Below, piece after piece: positions 1 through 7,637 of a stretch of 64,000 nt of DNA. The first letter of the stretch is position 1. Each line of letters starts with the position of its first letter. The translations under genes and the position numbers were made by a program. Below the pieces are notes generated by a model. The model was not told the origin of the DNA and ran no database searches. It worked only from the letters and a program-made list of their open reading frames with translations. This DNA comes from Bog-159 sp049511415 (GTDB lineage Bacteria > Acidobacteriota > Terriglobia > Bryobacterales > Bryobacteraceae), in the NCBI GenBank assembly GCA_049511415.1, contig JBEKYC010000013.1, forward strand, positions 46,181 through 110,180, in the 5' to 3' direction.

Positions 1-117
1 CGCCGGTTAATCAGAAACTCAACCGGAAAGACGCCCGACAGCGTGCCACGCAGCACAAACGCGAGAATAAAAACGCAAGTTGACGTCGCGTACGGCAGCC
101 GGCTCCGCCGGAAACTC
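1..117. other. Edge segment, no assignable gene
   Basis: The minus strand has an open frame here with a hydrophobic stretch (FILAFVLRGTL) running off the window edge. It is too short to assign to any family. It lies downstream of the FG-GAP remnant. No terminator hairpin was seen. Confidence 0.3.
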
Positions 118-276
118 TCACCTAATCCGGTTTATCAAGACCGCGAATCCTGTATACTCGCTGACGTCCACCAGGTCCGGCTTTCCATCGTTGTTGAAGT
201 CGGCCGCCTGTGCCCACGCCGGCAAGTCGCCGGCCGTATAGCTCACCGGCGGCTGGAAGTATCCATTACCGTTGCC
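118..276 (-). pseudogene. C-terminal remnant of an FG-GAP/VCBS repeat protein, in frame after the GH5 stop
   Basis: Directly after the TAG stop of the GH5 gene, the same reading frame continues for 52 codons to a TGA at 118-120. The peptide starts GNGNGYFQPP and contains AADFNNDGKPDLVDV, the calcium-binding-type FG-GAP/VCBS repeat (D-F-N-x-D-G-K-x-D-L), and ends VLINRIR. It has no start codon or SD of its own. It looks like the last repeat of a secreted integrin-like propeller protein whose 5' part was lost. The GH5 end and the FG-GAP motif share GGCAACG, which could have been the recombination point. Seen: frame and motif. Inferred: the deletion or fusion event. Confidence 0.65.
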
Positions 277-1308
277 CTACTTCACGTTGCCCATGAGCGC
301 CTGCCGGGCAAATTCACCGGACGGCGTCAGCTTGTACTCCCAATTGCTGATCAGCGTGGGTCCCCACTCCGGATCGAAGCACCAGACCATCCAACTGATG
401 CCTTTGCCTTCGAGATATTTGATGATCGACGAGCCGTAATCCGCCACCGTGAATCCACCGAATTCGGTGGCTACCACGGGATACTTGGCAGATGCGAAGC
501 CGAAGTCCTCTTCCCACTTCGGCTCCCATGGCCGCGGACGCTTGTTGGAATAAGGATGCGTGACGTAACCGATCCCATCGGCATTGACCGGCGCCAGGAG
601 CAGCGGCGTCAGGTCATAAGCCCAATCAAAACCAGCCACCAAAGGAATGACCTGCGGATTGTAAGCCCGGATGATCGCGATCAGATCTTCCTGCATTTTC
701 TTCCACTCCATCCAGTTGACCGGTCCGAGTTGGTTGCGGAAAGTAGTGGGTTCGTTGAACAGCTCGAAGAAGGCGATGGTGTTATGGCCGGCGAAATGCC
801 GCGCGGCGGTGCGCCAGAAATTATAAGTCTCCTGCTGCGAAGTGTCGTACATCGGGTCCTGGAACAGCCCCGTAGTCAGGTTGCCGATGGAGTGCCAGTC
901 GATATCGATGTACAAATCCAAGTCGGTACACCACTCCACGGCCTGATCGAGAAGTTTCAGATATTCGGCCGGCGTGCGTTCGCGCCACGCCACCGGATGC
1001 ACGGGGATGCGCACGATGCGCGCCCCGAATTCCTTCACCTTTACGAAGTGGTCCTTATTCCAGTGGCCCTGGCCTGCGAGCTTATCCGGATCGGATATCG
1101 ACACGCCGCGGAACAGAACGGTGTTGCCTTGAGGGTCGACGAATTTGTTGCCTTTGACGGAGACCAACGGCATCTTCCTGGCGTTGGCGGTGTAGGGGCG
1201 GGCCCCGGCGGGCCGCTCGTTCCACCATTGATGAGTGCGCTGGTCCGCGGGAGTCTGCGCGGATAGCAGCGCAGCGCTCAGCAGGACGCAACATATTAGA
1301 AGTCGCAT
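277..1308 (-). CDS. Secreted glycoside hydrolase family 5 (cellulase-like) enzyme
   Basis: This 343-residue enzyme has an N-terminal signal peptide (MRLLICCVLLSAALLSAQ) and a single GH5-type TIM barrel. The two catalytic glutamates of the fold are visible: the acid/base in FELFNEP (about residue 180) and the nucleophile in VVATEFGGF (about residue 295). Other GH5 marks are the conserved barrel start FRGVSISD and IDWHS. GH5 enzymes hydrolyse beta-1,4 glucans or mannans; specificity cannot be read here. It follows the ankyrin gene by 48 bp on the same strand. The mannan/cellobiose phosphorylase genes nearby make a beta-glucanase or beta-mannanase role plausible. An FG-GAP remnant follows the stop in frame. 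Confidence 0.85.
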   Translation of the reverse strand: MRLLICCVLLSAALLSAQTPADQRTHQWWNERPAGARPYTANARKMPLVSVKGNKFVDPQGNTVLFRGVSISDPDKLAGQGHWNKDHFVKVKEFGARIVRIPVHPVAWRERTPAEYLKLLDQAVEWCTDLDLYIDIDWHSIGNLTTGLFQDPMYDTSQQETYNFWRTAARHFAGHNTIAFFELFNEPTTFRNQLGPVNWMEWKKMQEDLIAIIRAYNPQVIPLVAGFDWAYDLTPLLLAPVNADGIGYVTHPYSNKRPRPWEPKWEEDFGFASAKYPVVATEFGGFTVADYGSSIIKYLEGKGISWMVWCFDPEWGPTLISNWEYKLTPSGEFARQALMGNVK

Positions 1309-1356
1309 GCAAGCTCCAATTTAACTCCGAATCGGCAATTGACTAGACGTGAACTA

Positions 1357-2874
1357 TCAGATCAGCCCGTGCTCGCGCAGGACCGCGTCCACCTCGGGAC
1401 GGCCGGTCGGCAGATCCACACTGGGGATAGCGGCGCCCGCCTCGATGAGCGCGCGCGCTACGCCGGCATAGTCGCCGCCAGGTTCGGCGCAATTGTGCGA
1501 ACCGTGGCCGAACCAGCCCGGAGGCGTGCCATGAAACTGCTCGTCTTCGATGGCCAGCGACGCGCCATGCTGCAGCAGCAGGTCCACCAGGTCGGCATAG
1601 CCTTTCCAGCAGGCCCAATGCAGCGCCGTCGCTCCCATATCGCCGCGCGCGTCCACCGGCATGCCGGCGGCCAGCAGCCCTCGCACTGCCGCCGTGCGAT
1701 GGCTCATGGCGAGATCTGGTAGTAGATGACGGCAGTTCACCGGCAGTTTCGCGGCGGGCTGGTTTGCGGCGAGGCGATCGAGTTCCTGTGCATCGGCCGT
1801 GGCGCACGCGCCCAGCAGGCGATCCAGCGGTGAAGCGTCCGTGCTGGCGCCCCGCGCCCCCAGGAGCGCGGCGATCGCCGTCTCGCCGCTGCGCACAGCC
1901 AAGGCGTACGGCGTGCAGCCGTCATGGCGCGGCGGGTCCGGATTCGCGCCGGCATCCAGCAGCGCGCCTACGACGGCCGCGCTGCGTCCCCTCCAGAGCG
2001 CCCAGTGCAGCGCAGTTTCGCCGCGATGATTCTTTTCGTTGGGGTCCGCGCCGCCCGCCAGCAGCAAATGCACACCCGCCAGGTCCTCGCGGTCCAGCAT
2101 GTGATTCAGCGCATTCGTGCCACCCGGTTTAGCCCCGTGGCTCAGTAGCAGCTTCACGCACTCGAGATCGGGGTGCTCGATGGAATGGTACAGCGATTCG
2201 CCATCGTCAGGATTAGCGCCCGCTTCGAGCAGCACGCGCGCCAGCGCGGAATTGTTGTTGAGACCCGTAGCCGCGTAGAGACAGGAGAGAGGGTTGTCGG
2301 GATAGCCTTCGCTGATGATCGAAGCGTTCGGATCGGCGCCGCTCTGCAACAGGACGCGCGCGGTTTCGGCGAGATCGGCAGCCCGCGGACAGCCTCGGGC
2401 GGCGAAGCGGGAGAAACAGGCGTAGGCAAGTGGTGAGTAGTTTTGCGGGCCACCGCCGACGCGCGCCAACGCCGGCGCCGCAGCCAGCGTCTGGTCGACG
2501 GCGCGCCAGTTTCCCAGAACCAGGTCTACATAGAACCCGCCACGAGCCACACCAGGATGTGCGGCAAGCAGTTCTTCGGCCCGCCGCAGATCGGAAACGG
2601 CGGCGTCAATGAACGCCGCTACTCGGCCAGGGTCGTCCAGGCGCGACTGGACGATAAACGTACGAAAGCGGGGCCAACTGCGAAACCCTTGCTCCCGCGC
2701 CACGGTCAGTTGCGCGTCATGCAATTGCAGCGCCACGGGATCGAAGTTCTTCAATTGCCGCGCGATGCGCTCGCGCGCGGAAGAATCGCCCGTTTGGGCG
2801 GCTTTCAGCAAGGCTTTGGCCTGCTTGCGATAGTATTCGAGATTGAGGCTGGACGCCTCGGGATTGGCCGGCAT
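1357..2874 (-). CDS. Ankyrin repeat protein
   Basis: A soluble protein of 505 residues with no signal peptide. After an alpha-helical N-terminal 100 residues (LNLEYYRKQAKALLKAA...) it carries about eight ankyrin repeats, with typical cores such as GETALHWALWRG, GCTPYALAVRSGETAIAALL and GATALHWACWKGYADLVDLLL. Ankyrin stacks mediate protein-protein contacts; the partner is unknown. The start chosen is ATG 2874 because a perfect Shine-Dalgarno (AAAGGAGGTCGT) precedes it; the ATG 15 bases further upstream overlaps that SD. It is the first gene of a likely two-gene unit with the GH5 enzyme, though a functional link is not obvious. Confidence 0.85.
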   Translation of the reverse strand: MPANPEASSLNLEYYRKQAKALLKAAQTGDSSARERIARQLKNFDPVALQLHDAQLTVAREQGFRSWPRFRTFIVQSRLDDPGRVAAFIDAAVSDLRRAEELLAAHPGVARGGFYVDLVLGNWRAVDQTLAAAPALARVGGGPQNYSPLAYACFSRFAARGCPRAADLAETARVLLQSGADPNASIISEGYPDNPLSCLYAATGLNNNSALARVLLEAGANPDDGESLYHSIEHPDLECVKLLLSHGAKPGGTNALNHMLDREDLAGVHLLLAGGADPNEKNHRGETALHWALWRGRSAAVVGALLDAGANPDPPRHDGCTPYALAVRSGETAIAALLGARGASTDASPLDRLLGACATADAQELDRLAANQPAAKLPVNCRHLLPDLAMSHRTAAVRGLLAAGMPVDARGDMGATALHWACWKGYADLVDLLLQHGASLAIEDEQFHGTPPGWFGHGSHNCAEPGGDYAGVARALIEAGAAIPSVDLPTGRPEVDAVLREHGLI

Positions 2875-3023
2875 ACGACCTCCTTTCAATTTGTGCCAAT
2901 CGTCCGCATGACGGGCTGAAAGAAGGTTCGTTGAACTGCAGAAACTTCAATGGTGGGAAAGTCCCTTTCCGCGGACTGGCAGCGCCCATGTGCGCTTTCC
3001 GCATAATAACAAATCGAGGTCGT

Positions 3024-4277
3024 TTAATTGGCCCCACAGTCGGCGGCGCGATCCAGCAACAGTTTACGCTCGCGGGTGTTCCGCGTGAGAGCAGCCGCCC
3101 GCTCGAATTCGGCGCGCGCTTCGCCGAAGCGGCCCAGCTTGGCCAGTAGATCGCCGCGCACGCTGGGCAACAGGTGATAGTTCTCCAGCACCCGCGCGCC
3201 GATGAGCGTGTCGATGATTTCCAAGCCGGCTTGTGGACCGGCCGCCATGCCCACTGCCACGGCGCGATTCAGTTCCACCACGGGCGATGGGGTGACCTCC
3301 GCGAGCGCCGCGTAGAGCATGGCGATGCGCGCCCAGTCCGTCTCGGCTGCATCTCGCGCCCGTGCGTGGCAAGCTGCAATGGCGGCCTGCAGCGTGTAGC
3401 GTCCACGCGCGCCGCCCAGTTGTTCGGCGCGAGAGAGAGCAGTCAGGCCGCGTCTGATGAGGAGTTGGTCCCATTGCGCGCGGTTTTGATCCAACAGCAG
3501 GACCGGTTCGCCCAACCCGTTCACGCGCGCCCGCGCCCGCGATTCCTGGATCTCCATCAGCGCCACCAGCCCGTGCACTTCCGGCTCGCGCGGCACAAGC
3601 TCGGCCAGGATGCGTCCCAGGCGCAGAGCATCCTCGCAGAGTGCCGGCCGCATCCAATCGTCGCCGGCCGTGGCCGAATAGCCTTCATTGAAGATCAGGT
3701 AGACGACTTCCAGTACGGAAGACAAGCGGGCTGTCAACTCGTCGCCGCGTGGAACCTCGAACGGCACGCGGGCTTCGGCAAGTGTCCGTTTCGCGCGCAC
3801 GATGCGCTGCGCGATGGTTGGCTCGGAAGCCAGAAATGCGCGCGCGATCTCGGCGGTAGTTAATCCTCCGAGCAGACGCAGCGTCAGCGCCACGCGGGCT
3901 TCCGTCGAGAGCACCGGATGACAGGCCACGAACACCAGGCGCAGGAGGTCATCGCCGATGGGATCGTCTATCGACGTATCTGGATACATCCGCTCCGCGC
4001 CAATCTCGCGGCCTAGCTCCTCGTGCTTGCGCTCGAGCATCTTGTTGCGGCGCAGCCAATCGAGTGCGCGATGTTTGGCCGTGCCCATCAGCCAGGCGCC
4101 GGGTTTCTCCGGTATGCCTTCCTCGGGCCACTGCTGCAGCGCCGCCAGCAATGCGTCCTGCGCCAGATCCTCTGCCACCCCGACGTCGCGGACCATACAT
4201 GCGAGCGCGGCGATGATGCGGGCAGATTCGATGCGCCAGATGGCGTCAATAGCGCGATGTGAGTCGGTAGTCCCCAT
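3024..4277 (-). CDS. ECF42-type RNA polymerase sigma factor with C-terminal TPR-like extension
   Basis: The 417-residue protein starts with sigma-70 region 2 (residues about 10-85: VGVAEDLAQDALLAALQQWP) and region 4 (about 115-165: LRLLGGLTTAEIARAFL, then the recognition helix SEPTIAQRIVRAKRTL). It continues with the long DUF6596/SnoaL-free helical extension seen in ECF group 42 (YLIFNEGYSA, LVALMEIQESRARAR, ELNRAVAVGMAAGP). In that group the extension is needed for activity and the partner genes encode DGPF/YciI proteins, exactly as here: two lie immediately upstream (43 bp gap). No classical anti-sigma factor is present. The ATG lies in the loop of a perfect 9-bp hairpin (4264-4287), suggesting translational control. 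Confidence 0.9.
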   Translation of the reverse strand: MGTTDSHRAIDAIWRIESARIIAALACMVRDVGVAEDLAQDALLAALQQWPEEGIPEKPGAWLMGTAKHRALDWLRRNKMLERKHEELGREIGAERMYPDTSIDDPIGDDLLRLVFVACHPVLSTEARVALTLRLLGGLTTAEIARAFLASEPTIAQRIVRAKRTLAEARVPFEVPRGDELTARLSSVLEVVYLIFNEGYSATAGDDWMRPALCEDALRLGRILAELVPREPEVHGLVALMEIQESRARARVNGLGEPVLLLDQNRAQWDQLLIRRGLTALSRAEQLGGARGRYTLQAAIAACHARARDAAETDWARIAMLYAALAEVTPSPVVELNRAVAVGMAAGPQAGLEIIDTLIGARVLENYHLLPSVRGDLLAKLGRFGEARAEFERAAALTRNTRERKLLLDRAADCGAN

Positions 4278-4287
4278 CGACTACCGA
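4264..4287 (-). promoter_or_regulatory. Perfect 9-bp hairpin holding the sigma-factor start codon in its loop
   Basis: On the coding strand TCGGTAGTC pairs with GACTACCGA around the six-base loop GATGGG, which contains the ATG of the sigma-factor gene. The stem covers codons 2-5 and the nine bases before the loop. No strong SD is visible upstream (AAAAAGTGATGTGA...). Such a structure would be expected to lower or gate initiation, possibly coupling it to translation of the upstream DGPF gene. The pairing is seen; the regulatory effect is inferred. Confidence 0.55.
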
Positions 4288-4320
4288 TCACATCACTTTT
4301 TGTGACTCAGGCGCAACCGA

Positions 4321-4728
4321 TCACTTTGGCTGCATCTCGGGATCCTTGCCGAGGGCCTCCAGTACGTCGGCTGGGAAGTCGCCGATCTCCAGCATCTGGC
4401 GGATCTCGATCACCTCGTTTTCCGAACCGGGGCAGCGGGAGGCCCATTCGATGGCTTCCTCCTTCGATCGCACCTGGATCATCCAATAGCCGCCCACCAC
4501 CTCCTTCGCTTCGATGAACGGCCCGTCGGTCACGGTGGGCTTGCCGCCGGCGAAGGAGACGCGCGCGCCCATGGAAGGCGGATGCATGCCATCGAGGGCC
4601 AGTAGTACGCCAGCCTTCTGCAGGCTCTCGTTGTACTGCCTCATGGTGGCTATCGCCTTGGCGTCCGGCAGGGTACCGGGAGCTGCCTTTTCATAGCCGT
4701 GCGGGATCATCAGCATCATGAAGCGCAT
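4321..4728 (-). CDS. YciI-like / DGPF-domain protein, ECF42 partner (second copy)
   Basis: The 135-residue protein of the YCII-related (DGPF) family begins MRFMMLMIPHGYEK and contains the signature TVTDGPFIEAKEVVGGYWM around residues 65-85, followed by a helical region ending in EIGDFP. The family is a ferredoxin-like alpha/beta barrel fold. In ECF42 loci these proteins are the constant neighbours and likely targets of the sigma factor; biochemical function is unknown. The start at 4728 was chosen because it matches the family N-terminus. It overlaps the preceding DGPF gene by 13 bases, so the two are probably translationally coupled. Confidence 0.85.
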   Translation of the reverse strand: MRFMMLMIPHGYEKAAPGTLPDAKAIATMRQYNESLQKAGVLLALDGMHPPSMGARVSFAGGKPTVTDGPFIEAKEVVGGYWMIQVRSKEEAIEWASRCPGSENEVIEIRQMLEIGDFPADVLEALGKDPEMQPK

Positions 4729-5087
4729 GTCTGCTCCCCCTGGGACGGGTCCATAATCTGACGGATTTCGCACTCGCCGTCGCCTGCGATGGCCAGGAAC
4801 TGGCGTGTGATCTCAACCACGTGCTCCCGCGATTTGGCTTCTAAAATTGCCCAGCCGGCGATCACTTCCTTCGCTTCCGCGAACGGGCCGTCAACCATGG
4901 CAACCTGGCCGCTCGTGCTGCGCACGCGCGCGCCGCCTTGCGAGACCGGCAGCAGCCCGCCGGTCGACACCAGGATGCCAGACTTGATGGACTCGGCCAT
5001 GAACTGCCCCATCTTGGCCATTTCCTCTTTGCCGGGCGGCAAGGGCGATCGCGCGGGGTCCGGTGTGTACATCGAAAGGAATCTCAT
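4716..5087 (-). CDS. YciI-like / DGPF-domain protein, ECF42 partner (first copy)
   Basis: The 123-residue DGPF family protein begins MRFLSMYTPDPAR and contains VAMVDGPFAEAKEVIAGWAIL near residues 62-82. It is a divergent paralogue of the next gene. It is first in the three-gene unit (DGPF, DGPF, sigma factor) reading leftward. A candidate ECF42-type promoter (TGTCGA, 17 bases, CGAT) lies about 60-90 bases upstream on the coding strand, so the unit is probably autoregulated. Confidence 0.85.
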   Translation of the reverse strand: MRFLSMYTPDPARSPLPPGKEEMAKMGQFMAESIKSGILVSTGGLLPVSQGGARVRSTSGQVAMVDGPFAEAKEVIAGWAILEAKSREHVVEITRQFLAIAGDGECEIRQIMDPSQGEQTCAS

Positions 5088-5146
5088 AGTTTTATGTCTC
5101 GTGTTTACGTTTGTTCGGCTCGGCTATTGTGCCGGCCTCTATTCAT

Positions 5147-5175
5147 ACATCGAATGGGAATCGGCCGGATCGACA
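5147..5175 (-). promoter_or_regulatory. Candidate ECF42-type promoter (TGTCGA-N17-CGAT)
   Basis: Reading the minus strand from 5175: TGTCGA, 17 intervening bases, then CGATGT. ECF42 sigma factors are reported to recognise TGTCGA at -35 and CGA(T/C) at -10. The predicted transcript start near 5140 gives a leader of about 55 bases before the first DGPF gene. The site lies in the divergent gap to the GH130 gene. Sequence match is seen; recognition is inferred from the family. Confidence 0.5.
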
Positions 5176-5188
5176 AGCGAATCACGTT

Positions 5189-6391
5189 ATGATAACCCGT
5201 TCAATCCTCAATATGACAGACATGTTTCGACAACGGCTGGAAGGGCTGGTTCGCGATCATGAACAGCTTATACAGCAACGGAATGAGCCGGTTCCCGAGG
5301 CGAGCGGCTGGTTTCAGCGCTACCGCTATCCGGTGCTAACGGCGGCCCATGCTCCGCTCGCGTGGCGCTACGATTTCGATCGGGAGGCCAACCCGTTTTT
5401 ACTGGAACGGCAGGCGGTGAACGCCGCGTTCAATGTAGGCGCCATGGAGTGGCAGGGCAAAATCGTGTTGATGGCGCGGGTGGAGGGCGCCGACCGCAAG
5501 TCGTTTTTCGCGGTGGCGGAGAGCGCTACCGGCGTGGACGAGTTCCGCTTCTGGGACTATCCGGTGGTGATGCCCGAGGGCGCGGACCCGGAGACCAACG
5601 TTTACGACATGCGGCTGACGGCACACGAAGATGGCTGGATCTACGGCCTGTTCTGTGCCGAACGCAAGGAACCCAATGCGCCGCCGGGCGATCTGTCGTC
5701 GGCCGTGGCGCAGTGCGGCATCGCACGCACGCACGATTTGCAGACGTGGGAGCGGCTGGACGATTTGCGTACGCCATCGGCGCAGCAGCGCAATTGCGTG
5801 CTGCATGCGGAGTTTGTGGATGGCAAGTATGCTTTCTATACACGTCCGCAGGATAGCTTCATCGAGGCGGGGCGCGGCGGCGGCATCGGCTGGGGCTTGG
5901 CCGCGAATATGGAGCACGCTGTGATCGAAGACGAGGTCATCATGGAGCGGCGCGCCTATCACACCATCAACGAGGTGAAAAATGGCCTGGGTCCGGCGCC
6001 CATCAAGACCGCGCGAGGTTGGCTGCACCTGGCGCATGGCGTGCGTAATACCGCGGCCGGTCTGCGTTACGTCTTGTATTGTTTCCTCTGCGACTTGGCC
6101 AAACCGTGGGAGGTGACCGCCCACCCCGGCGGATACTTCCTGGCGCCGCGGGGCGAAGAGCGCGTGGGCGACGTTTCGAACGTGGCGTTTTCCAACGGCT
6201 GGGTGGCGCGCGGGGACGATGTTTTCATCTATTACGGCGCGTCCGACACGCGCACTTACGTCGCCACGACCACGGTGGAGCGCTTGCTCGATTACGTGCT
6301 GAACACGCCGCCCGATCCGCTGCGCAGTGCATTGTGCGTGGCGCAACGGATCGCGCTGATCGATAAGAACCACCACCAGGCCCGCCAATGA
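5189..6391 (+). CDS. GH130 4-O-beta-D-mannosyl-D-glucose phosphorylase
   Basis: The protein resembles GH130 subfamily 1 enzymes, which phosphorolyse beta-1,4-mannosyl-glucose to alpha-mannose 1-phosphate and glucose in the cytoplasm. Family marks are AAFNVGAMEWQGKIVLMARVEG (about residues 75-95), the catalytic aspartate in ETNVYDMRLTAHEDG (about 135-150), and HTINEVKNGLGPAPIKT. Start is uncertain: ATG 5189, 5213 and 5222 are all possible and none has a strong SD; 5189 gives 400 residues, near the family length. Its stop overlaps the ATG of the cellobiose 2-epimerase gene (ATGA), which is the textbook partner in the mannobiose pathway described in Bacteroides fragilis. Confidence 0.88.
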   Translation: MITRSILNMTDMFRQRLEGLVRDHEQLIQQRNEPVPEASGWFQRYRYPVLTAAHAPLAWRYDFDREANPFLLERQAVNAAFNVGAMEWQGKIVLMARVEGADRKSFFAVAESATGVDEFRFWDYPVVMPEGADPETNVYDMRLTAHEDGWIYGLFCAERKEPNAPPGDLSSAVAQCGIARTHDLQTWERLDDLRTPSAQQRNCVLHAEFVDGKYAFYTRPQDSFIEAGRGGGIGWGLAANMEHAVIEDEVIMERRAYHTINEVKNGLGPAPIKTARGWLHLAHGVRNTAAGLRYVLYCFLCDLAKPWEVTAHPGGYFLAPRGEERVGDVSNVAFSNGWVARGDDVFIYYGASDTRTYVATTTVERLLDYVLNTPPDPLRSALCVAQRIALIDKNHHQARQ

Positions 6392-7587
6392 TCGCGAACC
6401 AGGAGTGGACGGAGCGGTTCCGGCGGGAACTGACCGGAAACATTCTGCCGTTCTGGATGCGCCACACCGTGGATAGGGAAAACGGCGGGTTCTACGGCGA
6501 GGTAGACTGCGACCTGCGCGTAAACCAACAGGCGCCCCGCGCATCGGTGATCAATTCGCGCATCTTATGGACTTTCGCCGCGGCGGCGCGTATTTTGCGA
6601 GATGCCGCCTACCGCGAGATGGCCGATTGGGCGTACGCCTATACCATCGATAGCTTCCTGGACAAGCAGTTCGGTGGCGTCTACTGGATGCTGGATTACC
6701 TGGGACATCCCATTTCGGATCGCAAGCAGATTTACGCCCAGGCGTTCGCCATCTATGGCTTGGCCGAATATTTCCGGGCGACCGCACGCGCCGAGGCCTT
6801 GGATTGCGCGAAACAGCTTTACCATCTGATCGAAGAGAACAGCGGAGATCCCGAGTATGGCGGTTATCTGGAAGCCCGCGCGCGGGATTGGAGCGCTCTG
6901 GGAGACTTGCGCCTGAGCCAGAAAGATCTGAACTGCCCGAAGTCGATGAACACCCATTTACACGTGCTGGAAGCCTATACCAACCTGTTGCGCGTGTGGG
7001 ATGATGCCGGCTTGCGGGCGAGTTTGCGCACGCTGCTCGCGATCACGTTGGATCGCATCGTGGATGGCGCGCACTTCAAGATGTTCTTTGACACGCAATG
7101 GGCGCCAATCTCCGATCATGTCTCGTTCGGACACGACATTGAAGGCAGTTGGCTGATCCAGGAGGCGGCAGAGGTGCTGGGTGATCCGGCACTGATCGGC
7201 CGCGCCCGTGCCTTGGCCGTGCGTATGGCGCTGGCGGTTTACGACGAGGGTTTGGATGCGGACGGCAGCCTATTCTATGAGGCCTCCCACGGCCGCTTGG
7301 TCGATCCCAACAAGCACTGGTGGGCGCAGGCGGAGGCGGTCGTCGGCTTTTACAACGCCTGGCAGGTTTCCGGACAAGAGAAGTTCCGCACGGCAGCTTG
7401 CCGCGCTTGGGAGTATATTGAAAACAGTGTGGTCGATAAGGTCCACGGCGAATGGCACGCCAAGTTGAAACCGGACGGCGCCCCGTGGAAAGCCGCGGAA
7501 GATCCGGATGCGTGCCTGGTAGGCGCCTGGAAATGCCCCTATCACAACGGGCGCGTCTGCTTGGAAATGTTGGCACGTCTGCGGTAG
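6388..7587 (+). CDS. Cellobiose 2-epimerase (AGE family)
   Basis: The 399-residue (alpha/alpha)6-barrel enzyme epimerises the reducing-end glucose or mannose of beta-1,4 disaccharides (mannobiose to mannosyl-glucose, cellobiose to glucosyl-mannose). The conserved histidines and arginine of the family are visible: HTVDRENGGFYGEVD, RASVINSRILWTF, MNTHLHVLEAYTNL, FGHDIEGSWLIQEA and KHWWAQAEAVVGFYNAW. No signal peptide, so it is cytoplasmic. It overlaps the GH130 gene by four bases, and together they should convert mannobiose into mannose 1-phosphate plus glucose. No transporter or mannose-phosphate enzyme is adjacent. Confidence 0.92.
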   Translation: MIANQEWTERFRRELTGNILPFWMRHTVDRENGGFYGEVDCDLRVNQQAPRASVINSRILWTFAAAARILRDAAYREMADWAYAYTIDSFLDKQFGGVYWMLDYLGHPISDRKQIYAQAFAIYGLAEYFRATARAEALDCAKQLYHLIEENSGDPEYGGYLEARARDWSALGDLRLSQKDLNCPKSMNTHLHVLEAYTNLLRVWDDAGLRASLRTLLAITLDRIVDGAHFKMFFDTQWAPISDHVSFGHDIEGSWLIQEAAEVLGDPALIGRARALAVRMALAVYDEGLDADGSLFYEASHGRLVDPNKHWWAQAEAVVGFYNAWQVSGQEKFRTAACRAWEYIENSVVDKVHGEWHAKLKPDGAPWKAAEDPDACLVGAWKCPYHNGRVCLEMLARLR

Positions 7588-7637
7588 TTGGGATTCTGAA
7601 CGGATCACGTCAGTAAGGGCTGCGGGGTGGGTGTGTC

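Noticed and set aside
43..1266. 407-codon open frame opposite the GH5 gene
   Set aside because: The GH5 enzyme on the other strand has signal peptide and catalytic motifs; this frame has none.
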